A DNA stretch of 41,930 nt from a bacterium (lineage in GTDB: Bacteria > Patescibacteriota > Microgenomatia > Levybacterales > UBA12049), in NCBI GenBank assembly GCA_030698775.1, contig JAUYMJ010000101.1:1-41930 (forward strand). Reading direction: 5' to 3'. The notes below the pieces were generated by a model that was not told where the DNA came from, did not search any database, and saw only the letters and a program-made list of their open reading frames with translations. Positions 32,421 through 39,067 of this stretch are shown here, piece after piece. A program made the translations under genes and the position numbers. Every line of letters begins with the position of its first letter. The stretch's first letter is position 1.

Positions 32421-34601
32421 ATGAAACCTAAACCAATTTATCTAAATAAATCTTTCGTGCTTACTCTAACCAAGCTCGTCAAGACTAAAGACCTAATACA
32501 GAATGTACGATCAAATTTTTTCTTTTATTTATTGTATTGCATATCGCTTACTTTGTCGGTTTTGATCTTCTATACCTACTACGGGACAAGAAATGATCAC
32601 TTAATAAGTGGTGATATATTGGAATATGAATATTCACAAAGGTTTCTTATCAGTAGCGCCATCTCCCAAGGAATATTTCCCTTTTGGGACCATTGGACAC
32701 GAGACGGCATGTCTCTCTCAATAGGTTTGATTGCGCACAATCTCTCCCCAATCATTTGGATTTTTAGCATTTTTGGATCCTACAACCTTCAGACCATGCT
32801 TGCTGAAGTTCTTTTTATCCAGCTAGCGGGATTTTTTGGTATGTATCTTTGGCTCAAAACGTATTGCAATAAATGGATATCACTTTATGGTGCATTTTTT
32901 TTCAGCATATCGGCCCCTATCCTCAGTACTCTTCATAATTTTTCCGTCCCCGAAACTATTAGCCTTATTCCGTGGGTAGCTTTCGCGTTAAAACGTACTC
33001 TAATGGGTTCTCACAGATCTCTGGCATTACTAAGCACCCTTCTTTGGGTGTTATTTACAACCGGCTATCTGGGGACAAATTTAATGTACCTTCCGTTTAT
33101 TTTTGCCTTTTGCATTGTTGAGTCTATCCAAAATCTCATAAGCGAAGGAAGGCGGGATAAACTCATGCGCTTTCTACATGGAATGCTCCGGGTAGCTCTT
33201 TCGTTCGCCCTTTTCCTAGCCCTCTCCAGCTTACAATGGCTCGAGGCGTGGAATTTTACACATCTTAATTATCATATTTTTCGGGGCAAAGATACGTTTT
33301 CAGTCTATAACGGCGCTTCAAGCTTGAAGGCAATTTCTACGCTCCTTTTCGTCAATAATTTTCCTGCATACATTCCTCGCACGGCAATTCTTCCCGCAGG
33401 AGGGGTGAGTGCAATAATTTATATCGGTCTTTTCAATCTCTGCCTAATTCTTTATGCTTTCATTCGAAAAAGCAACCTAAAGATAAACTTACTTATTTTG
33501 TTTTTAGCAGCAACAGCATTTATTTTCAGCCTTTCAGAAAGCAATCTACTGACTAAATTTGCTGTCTCAATCAATCCCATTCTTCAAGTGACACGGTTTC
33601 ATGCATGGCATAGCGGCATAATTATTTTTTTCCTTTTCATGCTTGCATGCAGAGGCTTACAATCCCTTACCAGTACTATAAATAGACAAGAACTTTTGAA
33701 GCTGCTTCTTTGTGAATTGCTCGTGCTCTTGCTTGTATGCTTCACAATTCTCGCGTTGTGGACAAAGAACGGATCGTATTGTCCATGTTTTTTTCAATCA
33801 CAAATAATTAATATTATTCTGCTGATACTTTCAACAATTTTTGTCTTGAAGGTACTCCAGACCATCGCTTTACAGAACAAAATACTTTCCCTTCTTACCT
33901 GTCTTCCACTAATAAATCTTTATCTGAAGAAATCAAAGCTCACCACTCAAATATATAAAAACAAATGGATCTACCTTACCCCTCTTATTGTGATTGCATA
34001 TCTCGATTTCATTCCAAACGCCCTCAATTATCTTTCATGGCCAGTAGGTAAGTCGCCTGCTCTCCTCTATGAACAGGCAAAAAACTATGGCTTCTCTGTA
34101 CAGGAAAATACGCGCAAAGAGACAGTCCATCGTTTATTTACAAAAATTCCCGATGATTGGGGTTATCGAGAAGTCGTAGACCTAAAAATTTTTAAGCTTT
34201 GGAATTCTGTCTCACTTACTCACTATAAACGACTGTCACGCTATATATTTTATTTCCCGGGCAACGATGGTTTGCCCGATGAAACAAAAAATGCAAATAT
34301 TGGAATCGAGACTCTTGACCCGAGCAAGGTAAAGCTAAAAATAATTAGTCAAGAGAATAACCAGAGGGTAATCTGGAGCAGCCCGTATACTCCGTTTTGG
34401 AAATTGTTTATTAACGGTAAAAAAGCTACCACCCAAGAAGAAAAGACAGGGTTTACGTCCTTTATCGTTGGGAGAGGCACAAATACAGTGTTATTGGTCT
34501 ATGCACCTAACTACTTTCTTCCATACCTTTTTGTACTTGGAGGAGCACTTGGAGTGGTTGTCTTTCTGGTCCTGCCAAAAGTACCAAAAAAGATAAAATG
34601 A
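32421..34601 (+). CDS. YfhO-like polytopic membrane protein
   Basis: A protein of 726 residues from ATG 32421. After the first helix, the extracytoplasmic loop has SGDILEYEYSQRF and then GIFPFWDHWTRDGMSL, the YfhO-type pattern of an acidic residue followed by P-x-W/F-D. About twelve helices follow, then a C-terminal extracytoplasmic region with TPFWKLFINGKK and a last helix, the same terminal module as in the other YfhO-like proteins. The frame extends upstream to a TTG at 32373, where a GGAGGA lies too close to serve that codon. A weak TATATA eight bases before ATG 32421 gives slight support for the ATG. It is a probable GT-C transferase (inference). Confidence 0.75.
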   Translation: MKPKPIYLNKSFVLTLTKLVKTKDLIQNVRSNFFFYLLYCISLTLSVLIFYTYYGTRNDHLISGDILEYEYSQRFLISSAISQGIFPFWDHWTRDGMSLSIGLIAHNLSPIIWIFSIFGSYNLQTMLAEVLFIQLAGFFGMYLWLKTYCNKWISLYGAFFFSISAPILSTLHNFSVPETISLIPWVAFALKRTLMGSHRSLALLSTLLWVLFTTGYLGTNLMYLPFIFAFCIVESIQNLISEGRRDKLMRFLHGMLRVALSFALFLALSSLQWLEAWNFTHLNYHIFRGKDTFSVYNGASSLKAISTLLFVNNFPAYIPRTAILPAGGVSAIIYIGLFNLCLILYAFIRKSNLKINLLILFLAATAFIFSLSESNLLTKFAVSINPILQVTRFHAWHSGIIIFFLFMLACRGLQSLTSTINRQELLKLLLCELLVLLLVCFTILALWTKNGSYCPCFFQSQIINIILLILSTIFVLKVLQTIALQNKILSLLTCLPLINLYLKKSKLTTQIYKNKWIYLTPLIVIAYLDFIPNALNYLSWPVGKSPALLYEQAKNYGFSVQENTRKETVHRLFTKIPDDWGYREVVDLKIFKLWNSVSLTHYKRLSRYIFYFPGNDGLPDETKNANIGIETLDPSKVKLKIISQENNQRVIWSSPYTPFWKLFINGKKATTQEEKTGFTSFIVGRGTNTVLLVYAPNYFLPYLFVLGGALGVVVFLVLPKVPKKIK

Positions 34602-34612
34602 ATACATCTGTC

Positions 34613-35656
34613 TTACAACTTCCATAGAGAGAGATACGTTTTTGCTATTTTATCCCATGACTGATCTTTGACCCATGAGTATGCGTGTTCAATTTTCTCA
34701 TCGTTCATATGAGGGTGTTCAATAAGTACTTTTAACGCATCCGACATCTCAGTCTCATTGCCAAATATACCCACCCACTTGGAAAATGGTGAAAGCTGAA
34801 GATAGTCCCTGTGGATCTTATTATTATAGAGTGCGAAAACGTTTTTTTTGTGAGAGAACGATTCGAGTATCCCTAGAAAGCGGGAAGTAAATACACAATC
34901 CGCACGATCTAAAAACTCATTGGTGTTTGCTACAAAACCGAAAAACGTCACGTTTAATCTGTGTTTTCGCACAAATGTCTTCGCCTGCTCGGCAAGAACA
35001 CCATCTCCCAATACGCTCATGTGTGGAAGGAATCCCTGCAGTTTTAAAATGTTGAGCGATTCAAGATAATGCAGTATTCCTGTTTCCGGATCAAGTCTCC
35101 CGACAAAAACGATCTCACGTATCTTCTTACGAATCACCTGGTCTTTAAATTTGGGGAGCACTACAGCACCATAGGAAACAATTTTCGTTTTCGTTTTATA
35201 CCATTTCTTAAGATATTCCCCGATGCAGATATTTCCGTAAGATAACAGTTCAGCCAACTTGTGCATAAAAATTGCCCGATTCGCCGGGATAGAGTCTCCT
35301 TCATAACCGTGGAAGGTCGTGTAAACTTTTTTGAGTGGGAACATAAAGCGAAATGGTAAGTACCAATAGAAAACATCATGACAATGTACTAAATCGGCAT
35401 CTATCAAAATCTTTCTGTTCTTAAAAAGCCAATCCCAAATCTGATACTTTTTACGCTTCTCGTCTTGCGTGATAGGGATTCTGAAAATCGTGATCCCCTC
35501 ATAAATCTCCCTTTCTTTCAGTTTGGGGTCATGCTTTTCAGCAATAACCGTCACCGTCCAGCCTCTTTTCTGCAACCGTTTACTTACCTCATACACGTGC
35601 CGCTCAACCCCACCGATATGGGGATAAAAATACCTACAGAAAAATATGACGTTCAT
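34613..35656 (-). CDS. GT4-like glycosyltransferase with altered E-x7-E motif
   Basis: A 347-residue GT-B protein. The N-terminal FYPHIGGVERHVYE loop and the central VFVGRLDPETGILHYLESL are typical of GT4. The donor-site motif is unusual: FTSRFLGILESFSHKKNVFA keeps the second glutamate, but Thr occupies the place of the first in E-x7-E. Related sequences with this form may be a distinct subgroup, so the gene is probably intact and functional. It lies 34 bases downstream of tRNA-Val on the same strand and may be cotranscribed with it, since no separate promoter is evident between them. Its product would act on the cytoplasmic face. Confidence 0.82.
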   Translation of the reverse strand: MNVIFFCRYFYPHIGGVERHVYEVSKRLQKRGWTVTVIAEKHDPKLKEREIYEGITIFRIPITQDEKRKKYQIWDWLFKNRKILIDADLVHCHDVFYWYLPFRFMFPLKKVYTTFHGYEGDSIPANRAIFMHKLAELLSYGNICIGEYLKKWYKTKTKIVSYGAVVLPKFKDQVIRKKIREIVFVGRLDPETGILHYLESLNILKLQGFLPHMSVLGDGVLAEQAKTFVRKHRLNVTFFGFVANTNEFLDRADCVFTSRFLGILESFSHKKNVFALYNNKIHRDYLQLSPFSKWVGIFGNETEMSDALKVLIEHPHMNDEKIEHAYSWVKDQSWDKIAKTYLSLWKL

Positions 35657-35690
35657 AGTAAGCTGTGGCAGGAGGAGAAAGGCTATTCTG

Positions 35691-35764
35691 TGGGCTCACC
35701 GGGACTCGAACCTGGGACCTTTGCAATGTGAATGCAACGCTCTAACCAACTGAGCTATGAACCC
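35691..35764 (-). tRNA. tRNA-Val (anticodon CAC)
   Basis: The minus strand folds into a complete cloverleaf. The acceptor arm pairs GGGTTCA with TGAGCCC (one G-U), the D arm has GCTC/GAGC with AGTTGGTTA, the anticodon stem TTGCA/TGCAA encloses TTCACAT (anticodon CAC, reading GUG), and the T arm has CCAGG TTCGAGT CCCGG. The discriminator base is A at 35691. The CCA end is not encoded. Confidence 0.95.
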
Positions 35765-35775
35765 AAACTGCAAAC

Positions 35776-35804
35776 ATCTTACCAAAAAGCACTCACATTG
35801 ACAA
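35776..35804 (-). promoter_or_regulatory. Promoter of tRNA-Val
   Basis: The minus strand reads TTGTCA (35804-35799), a 17-bp spacer and TAAGAT (35781-35776) preceded by TGG (extended -10). The expected start site, near 35769, is about five bases before the mature tRNA 5' end. The -35 hexamer overlaps that of the divergent lepB promoter. Confidence 0.7.
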
Positions 35805-35825
35805 CGAAACCTGATTTGAGATAAT
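35798..35825 (+). promoter_or_regulatory. Promoter of lepB, predicting a leaderless mRNA
   Basis: A perfect TTGACA at 35798-35803, a 16-bp spacer, and GATAAT at 35820-35825. ATG 35833 begins seven bases after the -10 box. Five of six -35 bases are shared with the minus-strand tRNA promoter. Confidence 0.7.
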
Positions 35826-35832
35826 AGACGTT

Positions 35833-36405
35833 ATGTTTCTTGAAATTCTTAAGAAGATTTATACTTTCCTCTTTGATACAATCCAAACGGTTCTCCTCGC
35901 TGCGTCAGTATTTCTCGTTATATACCTTTTTCTCCTACGTCCGTTTGAGGTGAGTGGGGAATCGATGTTTCCTACTTTTAAAAATGGTGAGTTTATCCTC
36001 ACTAATCTAATTACACTCCGGTTCAACGAACTTAAGAGAGGTGATGTCATCGTTTTTCAGGCACCGGTTGACCACGATAAAGATTATATTAAGCGAGTAA
36101 TCGGAATACCGGGAGACAGTGTAGAAGTTCGTGGGGGTTCTGTTTATGTAAACGCTAAACTTCTGGATGAAAGTTCGTACGTCTCCAGGGATGTCCGAAC
36201 ATCGTCAGGCGCATTTCTTCGCGAAGGGCAGGCTGTCGTTGTTCCAACCGACGAATATATCGTTATGGGCGACAACAGGCCGCATAGTTCGGATTCGCGT
36301 GAATGGGGATTTTTGAGAAAAGATGAACTGATAGGCAAATCGTTTTTTGTCTATTGGCCTCCGAATCACATGCGAACAGTGGAAAATCCCGGGACTTCGA
36401 ACTGA
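35833..36405 (+). CDS. lepB: Signal peptidase I
   Basis: A 190-residue S26 signal peptidase. One N-terminal membrane helix (about 16-36) anchors it. The catalytic Ser44 is in SGESMFPT, and Lys87 is in DYIKRVIG, with the GDNRPHSSDSREWG box at 146-159. It cleaves signal peptides of exported proteins on the outer side of the membrane. The length and single helix resemble Gram-positive-type enzymes. It is a single-gene unit with its own promoter, and its stop codon is one base away from the stop of convergent parB. Confidence 0.95.
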   Translation: MFLEILKKIYTFLFDTIQTVLLAASVFLVIYLFLLRPFEVSGESMFPTFKNGEFILTNLITLRFNELKRGDVIVFQAPVDHDKDYIKRVIGIPGDSVEVRGGSVYVNAKLLDESSYVSRDVRTSSGAFLREGQAVVVPTDEYIVMGDNRPHSSDSREWGFLRKDELIGKSFFVYWPPNHMRTVENPGTSN

Positions 36406-36406
36406 T

Positions 36407-37240
36407 TTACGAAAACGGGGCTTCAGCGAGGATTTTGTGGATGGCCTTTATTCGCTGTGTGGTTGATTCAACATCTCCCTTGACAATAACCGTCAATCTC
36501 GCCAACTTGCTCGATTGATAAATTTTTACATCGTCAAAATTATACTTTTTCCTTAGCTGCTCAGCCATCTCATCCTGTTCAGGTACGTACAGTTGTGACA
36601 CCTCATTCTTCGGTTCTTTCTGCTGTACCTCTCCTTTTATTTTCCTTGAGAGGTCTTCCGTCTGACGGACAGTAAGATTATCCTTAAGGATTTTCTTGAA
36701 TACCTCAAGCATCAGCTTGGGGTCGCCAAGAGAGATGAGAGGCCGTACGTGCCCCTCAGTGATGACGCCGGCAACAAGTGCGTCTTTTATGGCATCAGGA
36801 AGCGAGAGTAATCTAATCGTGTTTGAGATAGTCGGCGCACTCTTCCCGACTCTTTTCGCTACTTCATTCGTGCCGAGGCCGAATTCGTCGATCAGACGTT
36901 TGTATGCAAGCGCCCTCTCGATCGGATTGAGGTCTTCACGCTGCACATTCTCAACAATAGACATCTCAAGCATTCCCTGGGGGGTCGTTTCCTTCACAAC
37001 AACAGGTACCTTCGGAAGCCCGAGAATCTTCGCGGCTCTCCATCGTCTTTCTCCAGCGATTATCTGAAACCCTGCCGGTGTTTTCGCAACGACGATAGGC
37101 TCCAGTATCCCCTGTTCGCGTATTGATTCAACCAGATCGGTCAGTGACTCCTGAAGAATGACGCCACGGGGCTGAAGAGGGTTTGATTGTAACTGATTGG
37201 TTTCCAGCTGATGTATGTCTGATATTGCTTCGTTAACCAT
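36407..37240 (-). CDS. parB: ParB/Spo0J family chromosome-partitioning protein
   Basis: A 277-residue ParB. The N-terminal CTPase/nuclease-like domain has NPLQPR (20-25), GERRWRAA (63-70) and [12 protein letters not shown] (97-108). A helix-turn-helix follows near 120-145 ([23 protein letters not shown]), and the C-terminal dimerisation region ends the protein. ParB loads at parS and organises the origin region. No parA and no recognisable parS site are in the window. The start overlaps the end of rpmA by eight bases and has GAGG six bases upstream, so it is translationally coupled to a ribosomal protein gene, an uncommon pairing. Confidence 0.95.
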   Translation of the reverse strand: MVNEAISDIHQLETNQLQSNPLQPRGVILQESLTDLVESIREQGILEPIVVAKTPAGFQIIAGERRWRAAKILGLPKVPVVVKETTPQGMLEMSIVENVQREDLNPIERALAYKRLIDEFGLGTNEVAKRVGKSAPTISNTIRLLSLPDAIKDALVAGVITEGHVRPLISLGDPKLMLEVFKKILKDNLTVRQTEDLSRKIKGEVQQKEPKNEVSQLYVPEQDEMAEQLRKKYNFDDVKIYQSSKLARLTVIVKGDVESTTQRIKAIHKILAEAPFS

Positions 37241-37484
37241 TTCGTACCTCGACTACTTTTTTTCCTCGACGAGTTTTGAAATTTACAACTCCCTCCGCGA
37301 GTGCAAAAAGTGTGAAATCGTTTCCCATCCCAACTCCGTCACCCGCGTGAAACTTCGTTCCTTTCTGTCTCACTATGATATTTCCGGGAATGACATTTTC
37401 TCCGCCATAGACTTTTACGCCTAGACGCTTTGCGATTGAATCACGATTTCCTTTTACTGCTCCCTGTGCTTTTGTATGTGCCAT
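37233..37484 (-). CDS. rpmA: 50S ribosomal protein L27 (bL27)
   Basis: An 83-residue protein matching L27 throughout: [16 protein letters not shown], then [29 protein letters not shown] and [13 protein letters not shown]27 is in the large subunit, with its N-terminus near the peptidyl-transferase centre. There is no Firmicute-type cleaved N-terminal extension. It lies downstream of rplU as in most bacteria, but with its own promoter and a strong AAGGAG nine bases before the ATG. It is translationally coupled to parB. Confidence 0.97.
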   Translation of the reverse strand: MAHTKAQGAVKGNRDSIAKRLGVKVYGGENVIPGNIIVRQKGTKFHAGDGVGMGNDFTLFALAEGVVNFKTRRGKKVVEVRNG

Positions 37485-37509
37485 TGTTCAGTACTCCTTA
37501 TAGGTTCTT

Positions 37510-37545
37510 TGTGAAAACATGAGTATCATATCGAGAGTTTTCACA
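37510..37545. repeat. Inverted repeat across the rpmA promoter
   Basis: TGTGAAAAC at 37510-37518 and its exact reverse complement GTTTTCACA at 37537-37545 flank an 18-base centre that contains the -10 box of the rpmA-parB promoter. The left arm falls on the expected transcription start. It could be an operator for a dimeric repressor. A stem-loop in RNA is less likely, because the right arm would lie upstream of the start site. Confidence 0.6.
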
Positions 37546-37553
37546 GATGTCAA
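37525..37553 (-). promoter_or_regulatory. Promoter of rpmA-parB
   Basis: The minus strand reads a perfect TTGACA (37553-37548), a 17-bp spacer and TATGAT (37530-37525). The leader of about 34 bases carries AAGGAG at 37499-37494. Unlike most promoters in the window, this one gives a normal leadered mRNA. Confidence 0.75.
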
Positions 37554-37569
37554 GCCCTAATTGACGGCC

Positions 37570-37962
37570 TTATTCGTTTTTCTTTCGCGTGGCCCTCTTC
37601 GCCTTGGTCTTTGCCTTTTCTTCCGTCTTCAATGCAACTTTTTTCCCTTCACCGATACTTTGGATGAGAACTTGCGAGTGTTTTTGACGGTGTCCTGTCA
37701 CCCTTCGATGTCGAACTTTAGATTTAAACTTCATGACACGAATTTTCGGACCTCTCACCTCAGCTTGTAACACTCCTTTTACGACTACACCTGTAAGAGT
37801 CGGTGATCCGAGCTGGACCTTCCCATCATCCGCAACGAGAAGCACCTTTTCAAAAACAACCTCTGAGGAAACTGCTGACGCCTTCAAGCGTTCGATTTCG
37901 ATCGTATCGCCTTCTCGTACTTTATACTGTTTTCCACCCGTTTGGATAACTGCAAATTTCAT
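37570..37962 (-). CDS. rplU: 50S ribosomal protein L21 (bL21)
   Basis: A 130-residue protein. MKFAVIQTGGKQYKV opens the family, and KFKSKVRHRRVTGHRQKHSQV is the conserved RNA-binding loop. The last 24 residues form a lysine-rich extension beyond the usual end near residue 103-105. L21 binds 23S rRNA in the large subunit. The gene has its own extended -10 promoter nine bases before the ATG and no ribosome-binding site, so translation probably starts at the 5' end of the mRNA. Confidence 0.97.
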   Translation of the reverse strand: MKFAVIQTGGKQYKVREGDTIEIERLKASAVSSEVVFEKVLLVADDGKVQLGSPTLTGVVVKGVLQAEVRGPKIRVMKFKSKVRHRRVTGHRQKHSQVLIQSIGEGKKVALKTEEKAKTKAKRATRKKNE

Positions 37963-37971
37963 AAGGAGTAA

Positions 37972-37980
37972 ATTATACCA
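37972..37980 (-). promoter_or_regulatory. Extended -10 promoter of rplU, predicting a leaderless mRNA
   Basis: The minus strand reads TGG followed by a perfect TATAAT (37977-37972). ATG 37962 begins nine bases later. The element sits between the rodA stop and the rplU start; no good -35 is seen. Confidence 0.65.
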
Positions 37981-37986
37981 GAGAAC

Positions 37987-39066
37987 CTAACGGATTTCCA
38001 GCACATCGACTTTTGCCTTTGTGCCGACTGATGAGGCTATTCCAAGAAGAATGAAACTAGCCAGAATTGAACTCCCGCCATATGAAACAAAAGGCAGCGT
38101 TACACCGACGACCGGCACAATTCCAACGTTCATCCCGATATTGATAGAAAACTGAACGAGAAAGAAAAAAAATGCACCGAGGAGATAGATTTTACCAAAC
38201 GAATCATCGGTTTTTCGAAACAGGAAATAAACTCTGTAGAGCAGGAAGCAAAACGCAATGATCACAACAATTGCACCGAAGTAACCAAAACTTTCAGAGA
38301 TTGTCGCGAAGATAAAATCAGTCTGCCTCTCAGGAAGAAATTTTAAATTAGACTGTGTACTTTCACTCAGTCCCCTTCCGGCAAGCATACCTGAACCGAC
38401 TGCGATGACTGCCTGAATAACGTTATACGTCGTGCCCAACGGGTCACTTGTCGGATGAAGGAAAGAAAGGATCCGTTGCTTCTGATACACATGAAGAATA
38501 TTCCAAAAAAGCGGTGAGAGAAGAGCAACCGGCAGCAACGTAAGTCCAAACCACAGGAGGGAAAACCCATATGTCAAAAGGACAAAAAAAAGCACAATGA
38601 CGAGAATGAGGGCATTCCCAAGATCAGGCTGCACCGCGATGAGAAGTGCAATTGGTGAAAGGAGGAGACCTGATAGTATGAAATGTCTTCGTGAATGCTG
38701 TGACGCCTCAGAAAGAAAACCCGCGAGACAGACAGCAAGAAACGGCTTCAATATTTCGGAAAACTGGATTCTCACACCGAATACATCGATCCAGCGCACT
38801 GCTCCCCGTGTCTCAAGCCCTATGATAAGGACAATAACGAGTACAACAAGTGAAAAAATATAAAAGGGTTTTATGAGTAGTGCGAGCATTTTATAATCAA
38901 TCTGTGAGAAAAAGAAAAAAACCGCTGTGCCAATCAGAAAATAAAAAAACTGATTCCTGAAAAAAACCGCTCCGACACCCGAGAGAGCGGTGAGACTGAT
39001 CATAGCGAGAACGAAGACCGGAACAAGAAGATACCAGTCAATTCCCAAAAGCGGACGGTTACGCAT
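37987..39066 (-). CDS. rodA: RodA, SEDS family peptidoglycan glycosyltransferase
   Basis: A 359-residue polytopic protein with about ten helices. SEDS signatures are RGAVRWIDVFGVRIQFSEILKP in the first half, QPDLGNALI (146-154), SFLHPTSDPLGTTYN, and FLPERQTDFIFA, where Asp250 probably corresponds to the catalytic aspartate of RodA/FtsW. PVVGVTLPFVSYGGSS closes the core. It polymerises lipid II during wall elongation, with a partner class B penicillin-binding protein not seen here. Downstream of TDFIFA the usual AEE is SES. It starts one base after the ileS stop, so it is in the same operon. Confidence 0.95.
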   Translation of the reverse strand: MRNRPLLGIDWYLLVPVFVLAMISLTALSGVGAVFFRNQFFYFLIGTAVFFFFSQIDYKMLALLIKPFYIFSLVVLVIVLIIGLETRGAVRWIDVFGVRIQFSEILKPFLAVCLAGFLSEASQHSRRHFILSGLLLSPIALLIAVQPDLGNALILVIVLFFVLLTYGFSLLWFGLTLLPVALLSPLFWNILHVYQKQRILSFLHPTSDPLGTTYNVIQAVIAVGSGMLAGRGLSESTQSNLKFLPERQTDFIFATISESFGYFGAIVVIIAFCFLLYRVYFLFRKTDDSFGKIYLLGAFFFFLVQFSINIGMNVGIVPVVGVTLPFVSYGGSSILASFILLGIASSVGTKAKVDVLEIR

Positions 39067-39067
39067 A

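Noticed and set aside
35465-35731. Plus-strand open frame of 88 codons across the tRNA gene
   Set aside because: It runs antisense through the GT4 start and tRNA-Val; no protein-like pattern.
37510-37545. The GTGAAAAC/GTTTTCAC repeat as a parS site for the adjacent ParB
   Set aside because: The half-sites are in reverse order relative to parS, have an additional base each and are separated by 18 bases, so it is reported only as an operator-like repeat.
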